Assembly (NCBI GenBank): GCA_947396885.1
Contig: OX377204.1
Coordinates: 39,083,975 to 39,147,974, forward strand
DNA: 64,000 nucleotides
DNA from: Heligmosomoides polygyrus polygyrus
Lineage: Eukaryota; Nematoda; Chromadorea; Rhabditida; Heligmosomidae
Reading direction: 5' to 3'
The notes beneath the pieces are model-generated. The model saw only the letters and a list, made by a program, of their open reading frames with translations. It had not been told where the DNA came from and did not search any database. Each line of letters starts with the position of its first letter. The stretch's first letter is position 1. Positions 12,336 through 24,429 of this stretch are shown piece after piece. The position numbers were made by a program, and so were the translations under genes.

Positions 12336-13121
12336 ACTAGTCCCAGAATGGCCATCAACTGGAAGTAACCTAACTAAAAAAAACCTGGAGCCACTATTCT
12401 TCCTGAAAAATAAGATTTTATAAAACTACAGCTAGCTTTCACTTATCGGGACAGGTGAATTAAAAGGTGTCAAGATAAGTCATTCTAGATTTTCCTTGTA
12501 GTCATTTTTACCAACTTTATTCCAGAGCCTCTATTGTAGAAAGTAGCTAATTTTCATTTGGAAGACGCTCGGTATGATTTCAAAAGCGCCAGGCTTGCTT
12601 AGAACAATGCCTAATGTGGCGTGAGAATGGTACATACAATTTTTTATAAATTAAGGGCTTGACAAAGGGTTGGGAATTCCATGCTCATCTACCCAACGTA
12701 ATCTTCTCATCGGATTTTTCTAAAATCAACAATTTCTTTTGACTCTCCTAATACACGCGAAGCTTAATATAACAGTTATCTGCTGTATATTCAGAAAAAT
12801 TAAAGTAAAAAAGGAGAAAAATTTGGCTAGAAAGCTACTAAACTTGGGCTGAAAAATAACATCATAAATAAATATTGGATCGCATTTGCTTAGCATTAGC
12901 AAAAGAAACCTAGAAAAAACCGTAGAAATTTAGCGGTACTAAACCTACAATTTACGATTTACGACGTATTCTTCGTAATTACGAGTTAAGAAATTTTGGA
13001 TTTCATTTACGCACACCACTGATCTATACGGTCTGCAAGGCGATCATTGGAGGAGCAAAACCGCTGTATAAACACACCTCTTGCTCGTGATCGTGGTCAT
13101 GAGTCTTCCCGTGAGGATGAG

Positions 13122-13336
13122 GATCATACACTTACCGGCTATTATTGATCTTGTTCTCTACGTCCATCACCTATAATGGACCGATAATTTGGATCGCTTT
13201 GTGTGCTATAACGCAGCATATAAGAACGACGGCAACAAGAAACGTGAGAATAGCGATGAAGAAGAAGAAAAAGAAGAGTCAAAGACGAATGATACAAGCC
13301 TCAATGCGAGCTCTCATGGCAGCTCAAACGCCGCGA
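13122..13336 (+). CDS. PGAP2/Frag1-family membrane protein, candidate exon 4
   Basis: The exon is 215 bp, phase 1 in and phase 0 out, matching exons 3 and 5. It encodes SYTYRLLLILFSTSI, then a helix PIIWIALCAIT, then a very basic loop (KKKKKK near residue 50) and MRALMAAQTPR. The donor is CGA|GTGAGG. Its position fits the family's fourth membrane helix followed by a cytosolic loop. The acceptor (GGATGAG|GA) is purine-rich and weak, and the exon lies between two RTE fragments. A shadow frame at 13183-13365 encodes an acidic, Ser-rich peptide, probably meaningless. Confidence 0.58.
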
Positions 13337-13539
13337 GTGAGGACGCATGCGGAATGCGTGCATAATTTCAAACCAATTAGGCGCAAAACATTAACTTGCA
13401 CGAAAGTTTCTTACAAGCTTGCACTGCAGTTGGTTGCGTGGAAGTTTAAAATTCCTGGATGCAGCCTTGCAAATTAGTTAACCGCGAAGGATAAGCTGCA
13501 AGTAACTTGCACTTGGGGCCCATAGGGCGCAAATAACTT

Positions 13540-14825
13540 GTTCAAAATTTTCTGGCCTCCTCTTCTTGAACTTCGCGCCGTTCTCTCCCTGACGCGAAAA
13601 GCGGTGGTCCACCCAGCATGAGGACCACACAGGCATCGGTGCGGCGATCCTTGCCGCTGAAGATGATGTTGTCAATTTCGTTGTGAAGGTGGCCCCGGGG
13701 ATTCCCAGGTCCATCGTATGGCGGGAGGCTTCTGGAACTGTGAGTTTCCATGGATGGTCTTGGTTGACATTATATACTCAGACGGCCTTCCACCCTGCTC
13801 GTTCCCCTCTAAACCCTGCGTTCCGATGTGAAATTTTTTCGACTACCCATGTAACCTGACCTTGGCTTTGATGTCGCCGACGATCACCTTGTAGAAGGTG
13901 TGATCTTCTTTATGGAACTTTTCCGTAAAAAGGTTCGACGTCTTCCTCATCGTACTCGGATGTTGGAGCACACGCGGCGAACACAGTCAAAGCTGGCATA
14001 GGGCCACATCGCTTCAGTCGCAGACGTCCGATTCGGGTTGTCACAGACTCGTACGAAACGAATCGATGTTCATGGCCAAGTGTGTATTGACGAGGACACC
14101 AACGCCGCCTACTCCCCTGCTGCCGCATGATCCGAGGAACGGTTCTTCTACGGAGTCGTAGGCGGCGTGTAGGGGTAGTTCTTCTCGTATATCTCAATCC
14201 GATGACGTCTTACTTCATCTACCTGACCTGTATCATCAAGTCCTCGACATATGCTTCTGATGCGAGCGCGCGGATGTCGAAAGCACGGATCGTCATCCTA
14301 GTCCTTCTGAGTTTGCGCATCCGTATTAGGCCCTGAGATTTTAGCAGCCTCGTTGTAGTCGTCCTTCCTATCGCTTCAGAAATGGGGATTCTTCCGGGGT
14401 CAGGAGAATGAGTGCTGCTGTGTTTGACTGGTGTACATACGGTAGCCAGCCAGTCGGGCTCCGTCGGCGGGCGAGTTCTTTGCCCGCACGATGGAACCTA
14501 ACATTTCTGCAGTGATGGGAAGGACGAGTACAGAGAGGCTGCTAAAATCTCAGGGCCTAATAAGGCTACGTAGGAGGCGCGAACACATCCATGCACACTG
14601 TGCATAAATATGCCACTCCCGCACGCAAGGGACGAGTGGACCCGACACCGCAGGAGCAAGGAGTGCATTCCCTGTATCTCATCAGCGTCTCTGGTTAGTA
14701 CGCGGTCGCATTTGGTTCGCGTTTCAATCCCTTATCCACCACCCGGGTCGCGCCACGTGACCCTACGACAGCAGCCCGAGATCCCTCTTAATAAGAGAGC
14801 CTGAATGCTCTCTATCGAGGGAGAT
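13540..14825 (-). mobile_element. RTE retrotransposon fragment (5' UTR and endonuclease)
   Basis: Collinear with the 5' part of the RTE at 53659-57076. The 5' UTR runs 14825 to about 14530, followed by degenerate endonuclease coding sequence (SYESVTTRIGRLRLKRCG; FHNEID-type region near 13690). It keeps the same 5' terminal sequence (reading CTCCCTCGATAGAGAGC on the - strand), so this is a true 5' end, but it stops near 13540 without RT. It faces the truncated copy at 10583-12335 across exon 4, so the two may be separate insertions or one copy split by rearrangement. Confidence 0.8.
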
Positions 14826-15754
14826 AGGTGGTTGTATCGCCGTACATTATCTAATGATTATTTTATATATGAAGGTTTAATTATCCAAGTTTGAGGATAT
14901 CCAACCGAAACCATGTGGCATTCGTAGGATGTATGTGGTTCTGCTAAGACTATCCGTGGTGTGTTGTTGGCGAACGAAATTAATTGTGCGTCGGTCCGAT
15001 CAAAGTACACGGACGCATCCCAGCAGAGGTACGGCATTTACTGCATACTCACCTGTGTCTCCACGTTGAGATTTTATAGGTCGATTCTATTTGATCACCA
15101 ACATTAGAAGACTTTCTAATCACTTTGGCTAGACTATGACCTCTACCATGCGAGTCTTCAAGGGGCTTTTGGGTAAGTGTAGCCAAACCATTCTGGATTG
15201 GCTGAATGAGAGCGCTACACTGCTTACCCCTCTCACAGTCGGACGCTGCCAGGCGAGAACTTGAACAGAGCGTGCGACTAGCACTGAAGAGGTGTAAAGA
15301 CTATGTCAATCTTTTGGAGACTTCTATGCTTATTCCAGCCAAGGCCTTCGATAGCAGAGAGGACAATTCGAATGAGGATGACAACCGGTTCGATAGATAA
15401 ATCGTGATTACTCAAGAAATCATAATTAAGCTCCATGTGCACAAATCGGATCAATCTACCTATTCTATCCAATTGTGAGCGGAAAGCACGGGCCGCCCGC
15501 CAAAATCAATGGCAGCTGTTTGGTTTGTCGCCGACGGTTTCGCGGGAGTATACCAAAGGATTGATGCACGGCAGCACAGCAGCTTACTTGCCAAGACATT
15601 CATTCGTTTGCATTCGAGTCTATTGCCTAAGGACGGCTATTTCCACCAACGTTTGGAGGAAGTGTTATGTTTTCTGCATCACCTGCTACATCCGCAACGA
15701 TAATTGTTGAGGCAAACGCTCCATCTCTTTCATTGTGTTGTAATCTTGCAACGT
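14826..15754. other. PGAP2-like intron 4, part without recognised element
   Basis: Short frames only (for example near 15206-15400 and 15509-15703), with no domain, TIR or splice pattern I can support. Confidence 0.4.
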
Positions 15755-15960
15755 GGCTGGAGATTCAGAAGACGTGATTGAGGAGCAGGTCATCGAATGT
15801 GCCTAGGGATTCAGAAAACGTGCCGCAGACATCGTCTAGCTTCCCTGGGAAATCAGAAGACGTGCATAACGAAGACGTCATAAAATGTGCACGGGGTTCA
15901 GAAGACGTGCCTAAGACGTCGTCCAATCTTCCTCATCTTCTTCAGCGTCTGTCCCGCTTA
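15755..15960 (+). repeat. Degenerate coding-like repeats (SEDVP family), locus A
   Basis: Units of about 48 bp read DSENVPQTSSS, KSEDVHNED and GSEDVPKTSSN. The same 16-residue pattern recurs at 49216-49375, where it is more regular. The substitutions keep the reading frame of the individual units, but an in-frame TAG splits the stretch. Function is unknown; it could be the remnant of a repetitive protein gene or of a transposon ORF. Confidence 0.5.
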
Positions 15961-15999
15961 GTTGCGGGTCCGCTTTCCTGGAATGCTGGCGCCAGTTTT

Positions 16000-18270
16000 T
16001 CCGATCAAATGCCTGATCAGAGTGCAACCTAGCCATCTTCAGTCATTCTGATGCAGAGTATCAATCCAGGGCTGCTTTGGTCTCCCTCGTGGTGGCTTTC
16101 CCGCCACGTCGAGGTTAAGGCCAATATTTCGAACAGTGTCATCTTTTGCGCAAAGAACCTTGCCGTACCATCTCATCTTCTCAACTATCGAGGACACCAA
16201 ATCTTTGCCGAATGTATTCGTTGCGTATTCGGTCCAAACGCGTAACTCCGGCCGTCGACCACATCAGCCTGGTTTCCAGTAGTAACGAGCCAGCACTCAC
16301 CCGCGTAAATAGCTAGAGGTCGGACGACTGCTCTGTAGATCCTCGACTTCTGGTATCTTCTTGTCGCAGAGCACTCCCGTTAGAGAGCGTCGTTTGGACC
16401 ACCACTCATGTCTGAGTTAGCTTCAACGAGTAGACCGCCATCGGACGCGACTGCGATTACAGATGCTTGAACACTGAAGTACGTGGCAGCTCAATGCCGT
16501 TTACCTTAAAGGAGCTGGACTCATCTTCTTCAATCGTCAATACTCGGCCTTTTTAAGATCACCTTTGAATCCAAATCTCCAAGCGATCGGACCAAGTTTG
16601 CACCTGCCGCTGGAATTCAATCTTATCTTCGCAAGCGAGCATTACGTCATCAGTATATAGCAACGTCCAAGGGACGAGCTTCTGAAGACCTAGCGTAATG
16701 GCGTCCACTACGACAAAGAAAGAGGAGTGGAGAGAGCGCAGACCCTTGATGTACTGCTACAGAGTTGGGAAACTCCATCGACGTACCTGCTGGAGCTTGC
16801 ACTCTACTCCTCGGACAAGAGCAGAGTAATCGCACCCACTCATTAAGCTCTTCAGGAATGTTATGTTGTCTTAAAAACATACCATATCACTTCATGTGGA
16901 ACTCGATCGAAGGCCTTCTCCAAGTCAAGGAAGGCAAGATGCACCGGCTTCTGTTTCTCGCGGTACCTTTGTATAAGTAGGCGAACAGCGTGTATGGCAT
17001 CGATAGTGCCACACCCAGGTACGAAGCCACATTGGTTAGTAGAAAGCTGGGCGACTTACTAATGCGTCCATCAAGAATTCGCGCAAGGATCTGCATGCTA
17101 TGCGAAAGAAAACGAATGGGACGGTAGCTTGTGCGGTCTTTTGGACTGCCTGTCTTCTTCCAAATCGGAATCGTCGTACTTATCTGCCAACTATCAGATA
17201 CTTTCTTCTCCGCAATACCTGGTTGAAGAACATCTTCAGCAACTCAGCTGGGTAGCTTCGAATTCCACAAATCGGCCGCTTGATCGTCAGGGTCCGTTGT
17301 AAACAGTGATTTTCATAACGGAACCGTACAAGGAAGGAGCAGAGGGAATGGCTGCATGGACAAACTCTGTCGTCGAGATTTCCTTGAAGTAGTTGCGCCA
17401 TCGATTCAAGGTCATTTTGCAGTTCATTAGGACCATTCTCCTCGCTGATGCCAAAGAACTTTTAAACCTCCTCCGTCTGGCGATGACGGACCTTAACGAG
17501 ACGACAAAGAAATCGCTCACCATTGCGTGGCTCAAGTTTAGTGTTGACAACATCGTAATGAGTGGCTCTTGCAACGGCCACTGCCCTCTTGGATCACTTC
17601 TTCGCTTCCTGATACAAACGCCATTCCTCGACTGTCTTGTCGCTGAGGAATGCATGGTATAAACTCTTCTTCTTGCGGACTCTTTCTTTAACCTCGTTAG
17701 TCCACAGTCATGTCTGCCTGTCGACCTTACGCCGTCCCTGTTTTGTAGTGCCAAGTTTGGAGCGTGCAGCATCTAGCAAGGCTTCGACACCACATCGCTA
17801 GGTTTCTTCGACGGTCGTGACCTTCGGCAACCGAATACGAGATGTCACAGCTGCTTCATTCTCCTTCAATCGCCACCACGTAATTCCTGTTGCACCGCAA
17901 CGCCCGGTCTGCCTACTGCTCAAAGGAGCGATTTTCATAGTGCAGATCAGCGGCCGATTTTGCGTGGCGACCGTCTCATACGGCACGATCCTTGCGTCGG
18001 TGATTAGCCCTTGGTCTCGATTCCTCACAAAAACAAAGGCATTTTGCGTTTTATTGTTCTCGCTATAAAACGAGATGAAGTGAGAGTCACATTTTCGAAA
18101 TTTTATGTTCACGATGGTGATGTCGTGCGACTCTGCATACTCAAATATGAGATCACCATCGACAATACGTGACCCGTATCCGAAACCACGGTGACAGCTG
18201 TAACCGTCTTTCGTTGCTCCAACGTGACCACAGAGATCACCTGTGATCTTAGTGGTCACGTTAGAAGGCC
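16000..18270 (-). mobile_element. Second RTE-like LINE lineage, 5'-truncated and decayed
   Basis: 18259-17798 encodes the C-terminal half of an AP-type endonuclease (GDLCGHVGATKDGYSCH, then SHFISFYSENN and NRPLICTMKI). Lower coordinates follow with linker, RT pieces (16880-16650 carries EFPNSVAVHQGSALSPLLFL) and a C-terminal DDTVRNIGLNLDVAGK-type tail near 16110. The ORF is split into many frames. It differs from the lineage at 53659-57076 in the endonuclease and in the tail, but a fragment of the same lineage lies at 38112-38889. There is no intact 5' end. Confidence 0.8.
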
Positions 18271-18604
18271 TAGGCCTAAGTTAAATGAAAGTTGGATTTG
18301 CGCGTCTTTGCGGACAAGGGGCCTAGACTAAATCTTCGGGAGTGAAACTCTACTGGACCTAGAATGTTGTAATTGGTAAAAATTGGTCGTTGTCGAACAA
18401 GGACCAAGACCATATTTGGAGAAAACCTGTCGTTGAGTCACTGAAAAGTCGTTAGGGAGTTCTTACTTATAGCAATTCCACGAAACATTTCATATTGTTG
18501 CGGATTAAATAAATTCCCGAGTGCTGAAATCAATCCAGCCAAGAATTGTGTGCTTCCATGGCTTCTAACTGCTCTCCTTTTCTTTGATCTTGAATACTGT
18601 GCCA

Positions 18605-18717
18605 TACACCACCGGCGCCGTTTGATCAAACGGTCAGGTCATCCCGGATACGAATGAGTGCTGATCGGTCCCACGAGGTGTGGATGTTGCGCTCGATCAA
18701 ACGGCGCCGGTGGTGTA
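18605..18717. repeat. Inverted repeat, 23-bp perfect arms, at the head of a SINE
   Basis: Arms 18605-18627 and 18695-18717 are perfect reverse complements containing GGCGCCGTTTGATC and its complement, separated by 67 bases. The right arm is the start of the tRNA-like head of the SINE that follows. Confidence 0.8.
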
Positions 18718-18867
18718 AAGGCGTAGAGCATTCCCGCCCGGTCAGAGGGAGGTACGGGTTCGAGTCCCACCTGGCGCTAGAAGTTTTGATCTCAAGAAAG
18801 CGTCGTTGTGACAGCTTACTACCTCGATACCAGCCACTTGAGGCTTAAGGAAACTGATTTGAACTGT
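18654..18867 (+). mobile_element. tRNA-derived SINE (family 1), copy A
   Basis: A tRNA-like head at 18704-18778 can pair GCGCCGG with CTGGCGC as an acceptor stem. It carries a B box GGTTCGAGTCC and an A box TGGTGTAAAGG (one change from copy D). A non-tRNA body beginning AGAAGTTTTGATC follows and ends near GAAACTGATTTGAA. Other copies lie at 26284, 33475-33703 and 36388. No poly(A) tail is visible. Confidence 0.75.
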
Positions 18868-19130
18868 GCCATGCAATTTTAAAGCAAATCCTGTGCTATC
18901 AAAAGCAAATGTGCAGCAGATGCCCCAGCGGTTGGAAACCTTCGTAATCTGACCCAAAACAGTCATTGTATCCTCTCAAAACGCGGCGGCTCGTATGAGT
19001 GGGCTATCGGACGGCGCCTCCGTGGCAGACTAGTCAAATTACGCTAGAATGAAGGGAGGAGGCGTGCTGTGGCGCATCAGGAGGGTGTTCAAGAACTAAG
19101 GCACTGATTAGCAGAAGCAAATGCGTAACT

Positions 19131-19277
19131 GAACCGTCTGAAGGTGATGCCGATTTTGAGCGTAGTGGAGGGGATCTGAATGACTTCATACCGCAAAACC
19201 ACTCACCTGATCTTAAGGAAGGTAGAGCAAGGTTGGAGCATAATAAGGTTCTCGAATGTTGCCTTTTGTACTGCTAG
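19131..19277 (+). pseudogene. Conserved protein-like segment (FIPQN family), locus A
   Basis: Forty-eight codons read PSEGDADFERSGG, then FIPQNHSPDLKEGRARLEH, then KVLECCLLYC and a stop. Locus B at 49382-49576 has the same order with conservative replacements (FIPQNYSRDLKEGSARLEH, KVLKYCLLYC) and continues into GKKAE. I do not recognise the family. Conservation at the amino-acid level suggests a former coding sequence, either host or transposon. Confidence 0.5.
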
Positions 19278-19613
19278 GGAGGGAGCAAAGCTACGCATGC
19301 AGAGCAGATAGCTTAAAGTGACTGACCTTAGCTTACGAATAGTGATTCCCCCATATCTCGCGAAGCGAGACACGTCGACAGGTCTGTGGGACTACTTGTA
19401 TTGTCTTTGATTATATACTGACGAGCTTTGTATGCGCCTCTGCAGAGTCTCACGCAGTACCCGGAGAACTCGTCCATACCGCTCCCGCCGCAGTGGGGAC
19501 CCAGCTGCCACAGTGGTGGAAGCCGCGGCGCCTACGAGTTGTCGCGGAGCCGCTGGTCGCAAAGATCCCGAAGGCTGTCGTAGCTCACGGCGGCTCGTAC
19601 TATACCTTTGTCC

Positions 19614-19850
19614 TTTTCGAATTTCGAATAGTCGAATTTCGAATAAATTCGAATTTCGAATACTCGAATATTCGACTATTCGAAAAAAGTCCATTATTCG
19701 AATTATTCGATTATTCGAATATTCGAGAAAGTCCAATATTCGAATTATTCGAATATTCGAAAGTGGCCAATATTCGAATATTCGTTTATTCGAATATTCG
19801 AAGGCTTCGAATATCGAATATTCGAATAGTCGAATATTCGAATATTCTTT
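19614..19850. repeat. TTCGAA-type subterminal repeat array of element A
   Basis: Short, overlapping TTCGAATATTCG words fill the subterminal zone. They read open in several frames only because of their periodicity and do not code for a protein. Confidence 0.85.
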
Positions 19851-19976
19851 ATCAATCTCTTTACAAGTTAGTGGCACTCTTCTTCGAAGACCAGGGGAGT
19901 GTGACCTTATGATAAAAATGACGTTTGAGTTTCGCGCGTCGCTCAAAGTGCGCCGAATTGTGTGTACGCAATCTGA

Positions 19977-21542
19977 CAAGGGAAGTCAATGAACTTCCCG
20001 TGGAGATTTCCAAAATGACCTATTGCTTGTTATAAGGGTGTGCCTAAGAAGCACCATAGTGGTCTTCAAATGTCCTGCGGGCATCTGGGTAGGTCAAAAA
20101 TTACAAAAAACCGTAGCACTTCAGTGCTGGCTGATAAGGCGAAAGTGACGCCTTGAATGGCCTTGAAATACTCAGAAATTAACATGCAGATGCTATAGAG
20201 CTTTAATTATAGTTAGATGTTAGAAATCTGACAATTTATTAGGTTTCTGAAAGGGACTGTGGGGTATACTCAAGGGCGACAAACTGGGGGTGTGGATAGC
20301 GGGGAGAGGTCCAGGTTCGAATCTAGGAGAGGTGTTTACGGATTGCTGTGCGTTTTGATAAATGTAGAACACATTCTCATTTTAACCTTATTTACGAACA
20401 TGATCGAAATGTGTTGCTTCAGTCCATCTCAGGGATGTGCTGATCGGGCTTCGGGTTCCTATAGAGAGCGTTTCTCTTGTAAATTTTACTAATTTTACAA
20501 TTTCTTATAAAATGTATCATTTTTGACCCACTTCGTAGTATTGGTCTTCTTGCAGCCTATTCTTCCTCGGCCACTCTCCCGCGCAGACAGGGGGGGGGGT
20601 TTCAAACGTAGGTACTTGTAGTAATTCTCAAGACTTCGTAAGTAGAGAATAAAATTTCGTCCAAACGTTGTCCTGAGGGTTAACTGAGGTTCTGATCACG
20701 AAGCTGGCAAACGCTTTCGGTGTTACGGTCGACCACAATAGGCGATGGTGAGTGTGTGCAAGAAAAGGTGCAGAATAACCGGCCGTGTTGTACTATCGTG
20801 ACTCCAAAAATTGAGTGGAGGTCGGAATTTTTTTCGCCCAAACATCGCCTGTACTGCTACTTTGAATGCTGAGCACGAATATGGTATCCAATTTCGACAA
20901 TTTGGCCGCTTACGATATTTCATAGTGTGTGTTCGTGAGTAAGGATGGGGTTGTCATGACCACTGATTTCGTCCTTTCCTCACCTTAGGAAATTATTTAG
21001 GCTGCTGTCACGAATCTGTCATTTCTTTTCTAAATTATCCATTTTTCGTGCACTACTTTCCATCTCAAAGTCGAAGACTGGAAAGCAAGTCTGATCACAT
21101 ATGTCGGTGAAGAAAGCGATTCTATGTACTCAAACTGATAAACTTGATCACTCATGAAAATGTGGAATCACGCGATCACGCGAAAACGTTTACTAGATTT
21201 GCGATCAGCATCTCAATTAGCTCTCTAGATGACGTTTGGGCGAAACCTGCTTTCGATCTCCGGAGTTGTGGGAGTACAAGTCCCTAAACCTTCGATTAGC
21301 AGAGAGTGGTGGGGAGGCGATGGGCAGCAAGGGTGTGCGTTAAATTTTTTCGGTAAATTTTTAACGACCACTTTTTAACGAGAAATTCTCGCGTTAAAAA
21401 GGTAAATTCGGTAAATTCGTTAAATAAAATGTCCCTTAGCTGCATTCAGTTTTAAACCACTGGGGTGCCTCTCGGACAATCCCCCACAGCGCTCAATAGG
21501 TCACTTATAAGATTCCCACGGGAAGTTCATTGACCTGCCTTG
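19977..21542. repeat. Inner segment with inverted ends inside element A copy 1
   Basis: The two ends are inverted over about 110 imperfect bases (CAATGAACTTCCCGTGG, then a GACCTATTG word). Flanks show at most a TGA triplet duplication. The interior holds a B-box-like GGTTCGAATCT near 20315 and a hairpin near 21371-21401, but no coding sequence I can support. Confidence 0.6.
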
Positions 21543-22228
21543 TGAGTTGACGCGAAGTAAGCGCTGCAAGCGCGGCCCTCCGCTGCGCATCTGCTTCCTT
21601 GTAAACGGACGTCGAGCGTGCTGTGGCCATTCACGTGAATCGCAAGTGATTAGGGTTATGCCTGTACACAGATATTTTTACCTTCAGTATACTACGGGAG
21701 AATCTTCGTTTTGTATTTCTACCCCAGTTACAACAAGGGAACGATTAGAGCCGAAGGGGCTGCGGTAAGGAGGTAGAACTTTCAGGGGCCTAGAAAGCTC
21801 CTGCTTTCTGCCAGTAAAGACGTTGAAGAAGAGAGGAAGAGCAGTGGCTATGGAGTACAAGAGCCAGTCATACTCCGTTTCCTATGAAAGTGAGCCATCC
21901 CCATTTCCGCTCTAACACTGTCCAAGTCGTAGTGTCCGTTTCTCTTCAACGGAGCTAGAACACAAACTGAATGTCATTCATGAGACTCCACTGCGCCCTT
22001 TCTGCACCAGATCGCCTTTGTGTCATTTCTCCGCCCATGATAATCACTCTTTTACCACTTGGAAGCTTCGCTATAACATAAGGAAGGATAGTAACCTATA
22101 GAGAAAGGCCTATAATAATCTAACTCTGCCTACCCAAAAAGTTTCTCTCTTCTCGGTGAACGAATTCTTAGGGAAGCAAAGCGTGCTTCGTTGCCATTAT
22201 ACCGCTGTTATTGTCCTTTGGTCTCGTA

Positions 22229-22261
22229 AAGGAAATGGATGGAGCAGCCATCCATTTCCTT
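22229..22261. repeat. Hairpin, 14-bp arms and 5-base loop
   Basis: Arms 22229-22242 and 22248-22261 (AAGGAAATGGATGG and complement) are perfect. The corresponding place in copy 2 (about 39480) has only one arm. Confidence 0.7.
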
Positions 22262-22617
22262 CACAGTGGGTAATAAAAAATAATTAAATGTCAACCACTG
22301 GGTGACGACAGTAAATAATAGTGTTCATTTGATTATTCGAATATTCGACTATTCGAAATTCGTTTATTCGAAATTCGACTTTTTGAAAATCGAATATTAT
22401 TCGATCATTCGAAATTCGAAATTTTGAAAATCGAATATTATTCGATCATTCGAAATTCGAAATTTTGAAAATCGAATATTATTCGATCATTCGAAATTCG
22501 AAATTTTGAAAATTGAATATTATTCGACCATTCGAAATTCGAAATTTTGAAAATCGAATATTATTCGATCATTCGAAATTCGAAATTTTCTCCCAAGGAC
22601 AAAGGTATAGCTCGTAC

Positions 22618-24429
22618 CCGCAGTGCCAGGAGCTGCGGGTGAGACCCGCAGGGCGGCGTGATAGATGGGTGTCAATTATGGTTCATCTATTTGGGGGTCG
22701 AGCGTTCTATCGTCCTCCTGGCCCGCCCACCCTCCAACCCCTGGGCTTGCTCGAGTCCGGTGGCTGCCTTACGAGATAGTGGAGGCGCAGGAATTTGCCA
22801 CATCTCTGTTTAAAGGGCGGGGGTTAGAACGCCACTCCGCCATCTATTTGGAAACATTCTTTTAGCGAATCTACATGCTAGGAGTATAACAGGTTGATGC
22901 ATAATTTCTGTCCATAAAAGAGCTTGACAACCTACAATCACTGTTAGTGTCGACAGATGGAGGCGTATGGAACCCTGCACTTAAAACGTAACGCAAAAAA
23001 CCTTAGCACGATATTAGGTAATCTTGTTTGCACTGCAAATCTTCGTGGCCTTCCATTTAGCCGTGTGAGGTTTAAAGAAACCCTTGCACGGAAATGCTAC
23101 AACAAAGCAGACCATTCTTTTCAGTATGGGCTATAACTGCATCTCACAAACCTCCCAGACTCTACAGAGCATCGGGGGAATGCTGTCATCACAAAGGCTA
23201 CCACATAATCTTCGAGCTGCTTGTAAACCGAGTAATCTCTAGAGGTAGAACGACAAAAGTGAGAGCAAGCGCAAAATGGTAGAGCTGTTGAGTTATAAGG
23301 AGTATTCTATTAGATGTCTGGCTTACATTCAAGAACTCCTAACTTGGCTTTAAAAAACGCTTCTTCACAAAGCAAGAAGCGTTTTCCTTACTATATCTCT
23401 GACATTCTTAGAGGTCGCATCTGCCGGCAATTGTACGCAGCACTGCGTACAGTAACCCTCCACACCACCCGCCGTTGTCATAGCGGGCTCGCGGCACACG
23501 CAAGACTCTGCTGCCGGCCTAAGACGATGCTCTAGCTTCGGGTTTCAATTAGTCAAATGACGTTCTCCAAGATATAGCTCTTATTTTCAAATGCTGCTAG
23601 TAGTAAGGTCCCATGATAATGCTGTCAAGGAGTGATTATGTGTAGATCCTGCCTAGTGTTGATCGAGTTGTGCTTGTGTATGTTGCACTTTCACGTACTA
23701 TAGGTCCCGCGCGAAATCTTCCCCCGCTACCGTAACCCCACGCCAATAAAAGGCGAGTCAGTGGTAATGAGCGATTCATTCGCCATCTGTCTTGGCCGAG
23801 TGCGGCGTGGAATGGGACGAAGGCGGCCTGAAATAAAACTTCTAAGGGAACGCTGTTCTCCGGCCATCCCAACAAGTCGACGACAGTGACTAGGTTATTG
23901 TACAGTGCTGTAAAGGGTTCATTGCAGTTTTAAGATGGTGGCCGTGTGTATATATTTAGATGGTGTTCCATTGAAATACATAGGCGGTCTTAGTACTTTA
24001 GTGGTCTAATTCATTGATTCTTATGTGCAGTTTACTTGATCTATTATCTCTGTGAGTATAGTACGCGTTCAGTAATTTATTTTCGTGTTTCTTCATTATT
24101 GCTCAACAAACATACATAGTGTATATACTATAGTGTATATACTATATACTGTACTTTTAAACAGTGTTTTTTAAAGGAATTCAAGCAAACATCACTTGCA
24201 CTCCCAATCAAATGGATGTGGACGAACGCTTGTTTGAAGCAAACTTCAAGTCTTACATTTTACAGAATCTTCACTGCCTTGCTCTTCGACATGAGCAAAA
24301 TCTCTTCATCTCTTCATTTTAATCATTTCGGTTCGATGTGTAAGAAATTTATAGTCTTTTAAACAGTGTACCCATTTTTGAGACAACCTTGTAAATGGGT
24401 ACGAAGAGATTTCATATGCTTGTCTCCTA
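22618..24429. other. PGAP2-like intron 4, unassigned part
   Basis: Only short frames are visible. A 12-bp-arm hairpin (AAAACGCTTCTT and complement) lies at 23354-23385, and an AT-rich partial palindrome of TGTATATACTATA words lies near 24115-24160. Confidence 0.4.

Larger units (their letters stand above)
4635..13121 (+). other. PGAP2-like intron 3 (8.5 kb, filled with transposons)
   Basis: This intron contains, in order, a repeat R copy, a MITE-like element, a Penelope-like element with a second Penelope fragment, and a 5'-truncated RTE copy. The pieces at 5180-6347 and 9758-10582 hold short open frames that I cannot assign. Confidence 0.55.
19601..22609. mobile_element. TIR element A, copy 1 (hAT-like by target site size)
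   Basis: The termini are TATACCTTTGTCCTT and its inverted form, flanked by the 8-bp duplication. The left subterminal zone (about 19614-19850) and the right one (about 22330-22590) are dense TTCGAAT-type repeats. The middle 19977-21542 is a segment with its own inverted ends (CAATGAACTTCCCGTGG on both sides). Copy 2 at 38898-42083 carries the same outer parts in inverse orientation but a different middle. No transposase frame is seen, so it is non-autonomous. It lies inside intron 4 of the PGAP2-like gene. Confidence 0.85.
19593..22617 (+). repeat. 8-bp target site duplication of TIR element A, copy 1
   Basis: GCTCGTAC occurs at 19593-19600 and again at 22610-22617, directly abutting the element ends. 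An 8-bp duplication is typical of the hAT superfamily. Confidence 0.88.

Noticed and set aside
13183..13365. Acidic Ser/Asn-rich open frame on the + strand
   Set aside because: It overlaps candidate exon 4 in another frame, has no start or acceptor of its own that fits, and its acidity is the complement of a GAAGAA run that gives poly-Lys in the exon frame.
20300..20335. tRNA-like B box GGTTCGAATCT
   Set aside because: No acceptor, D or anticodon stem can be formed around it; not a tRNA gene.
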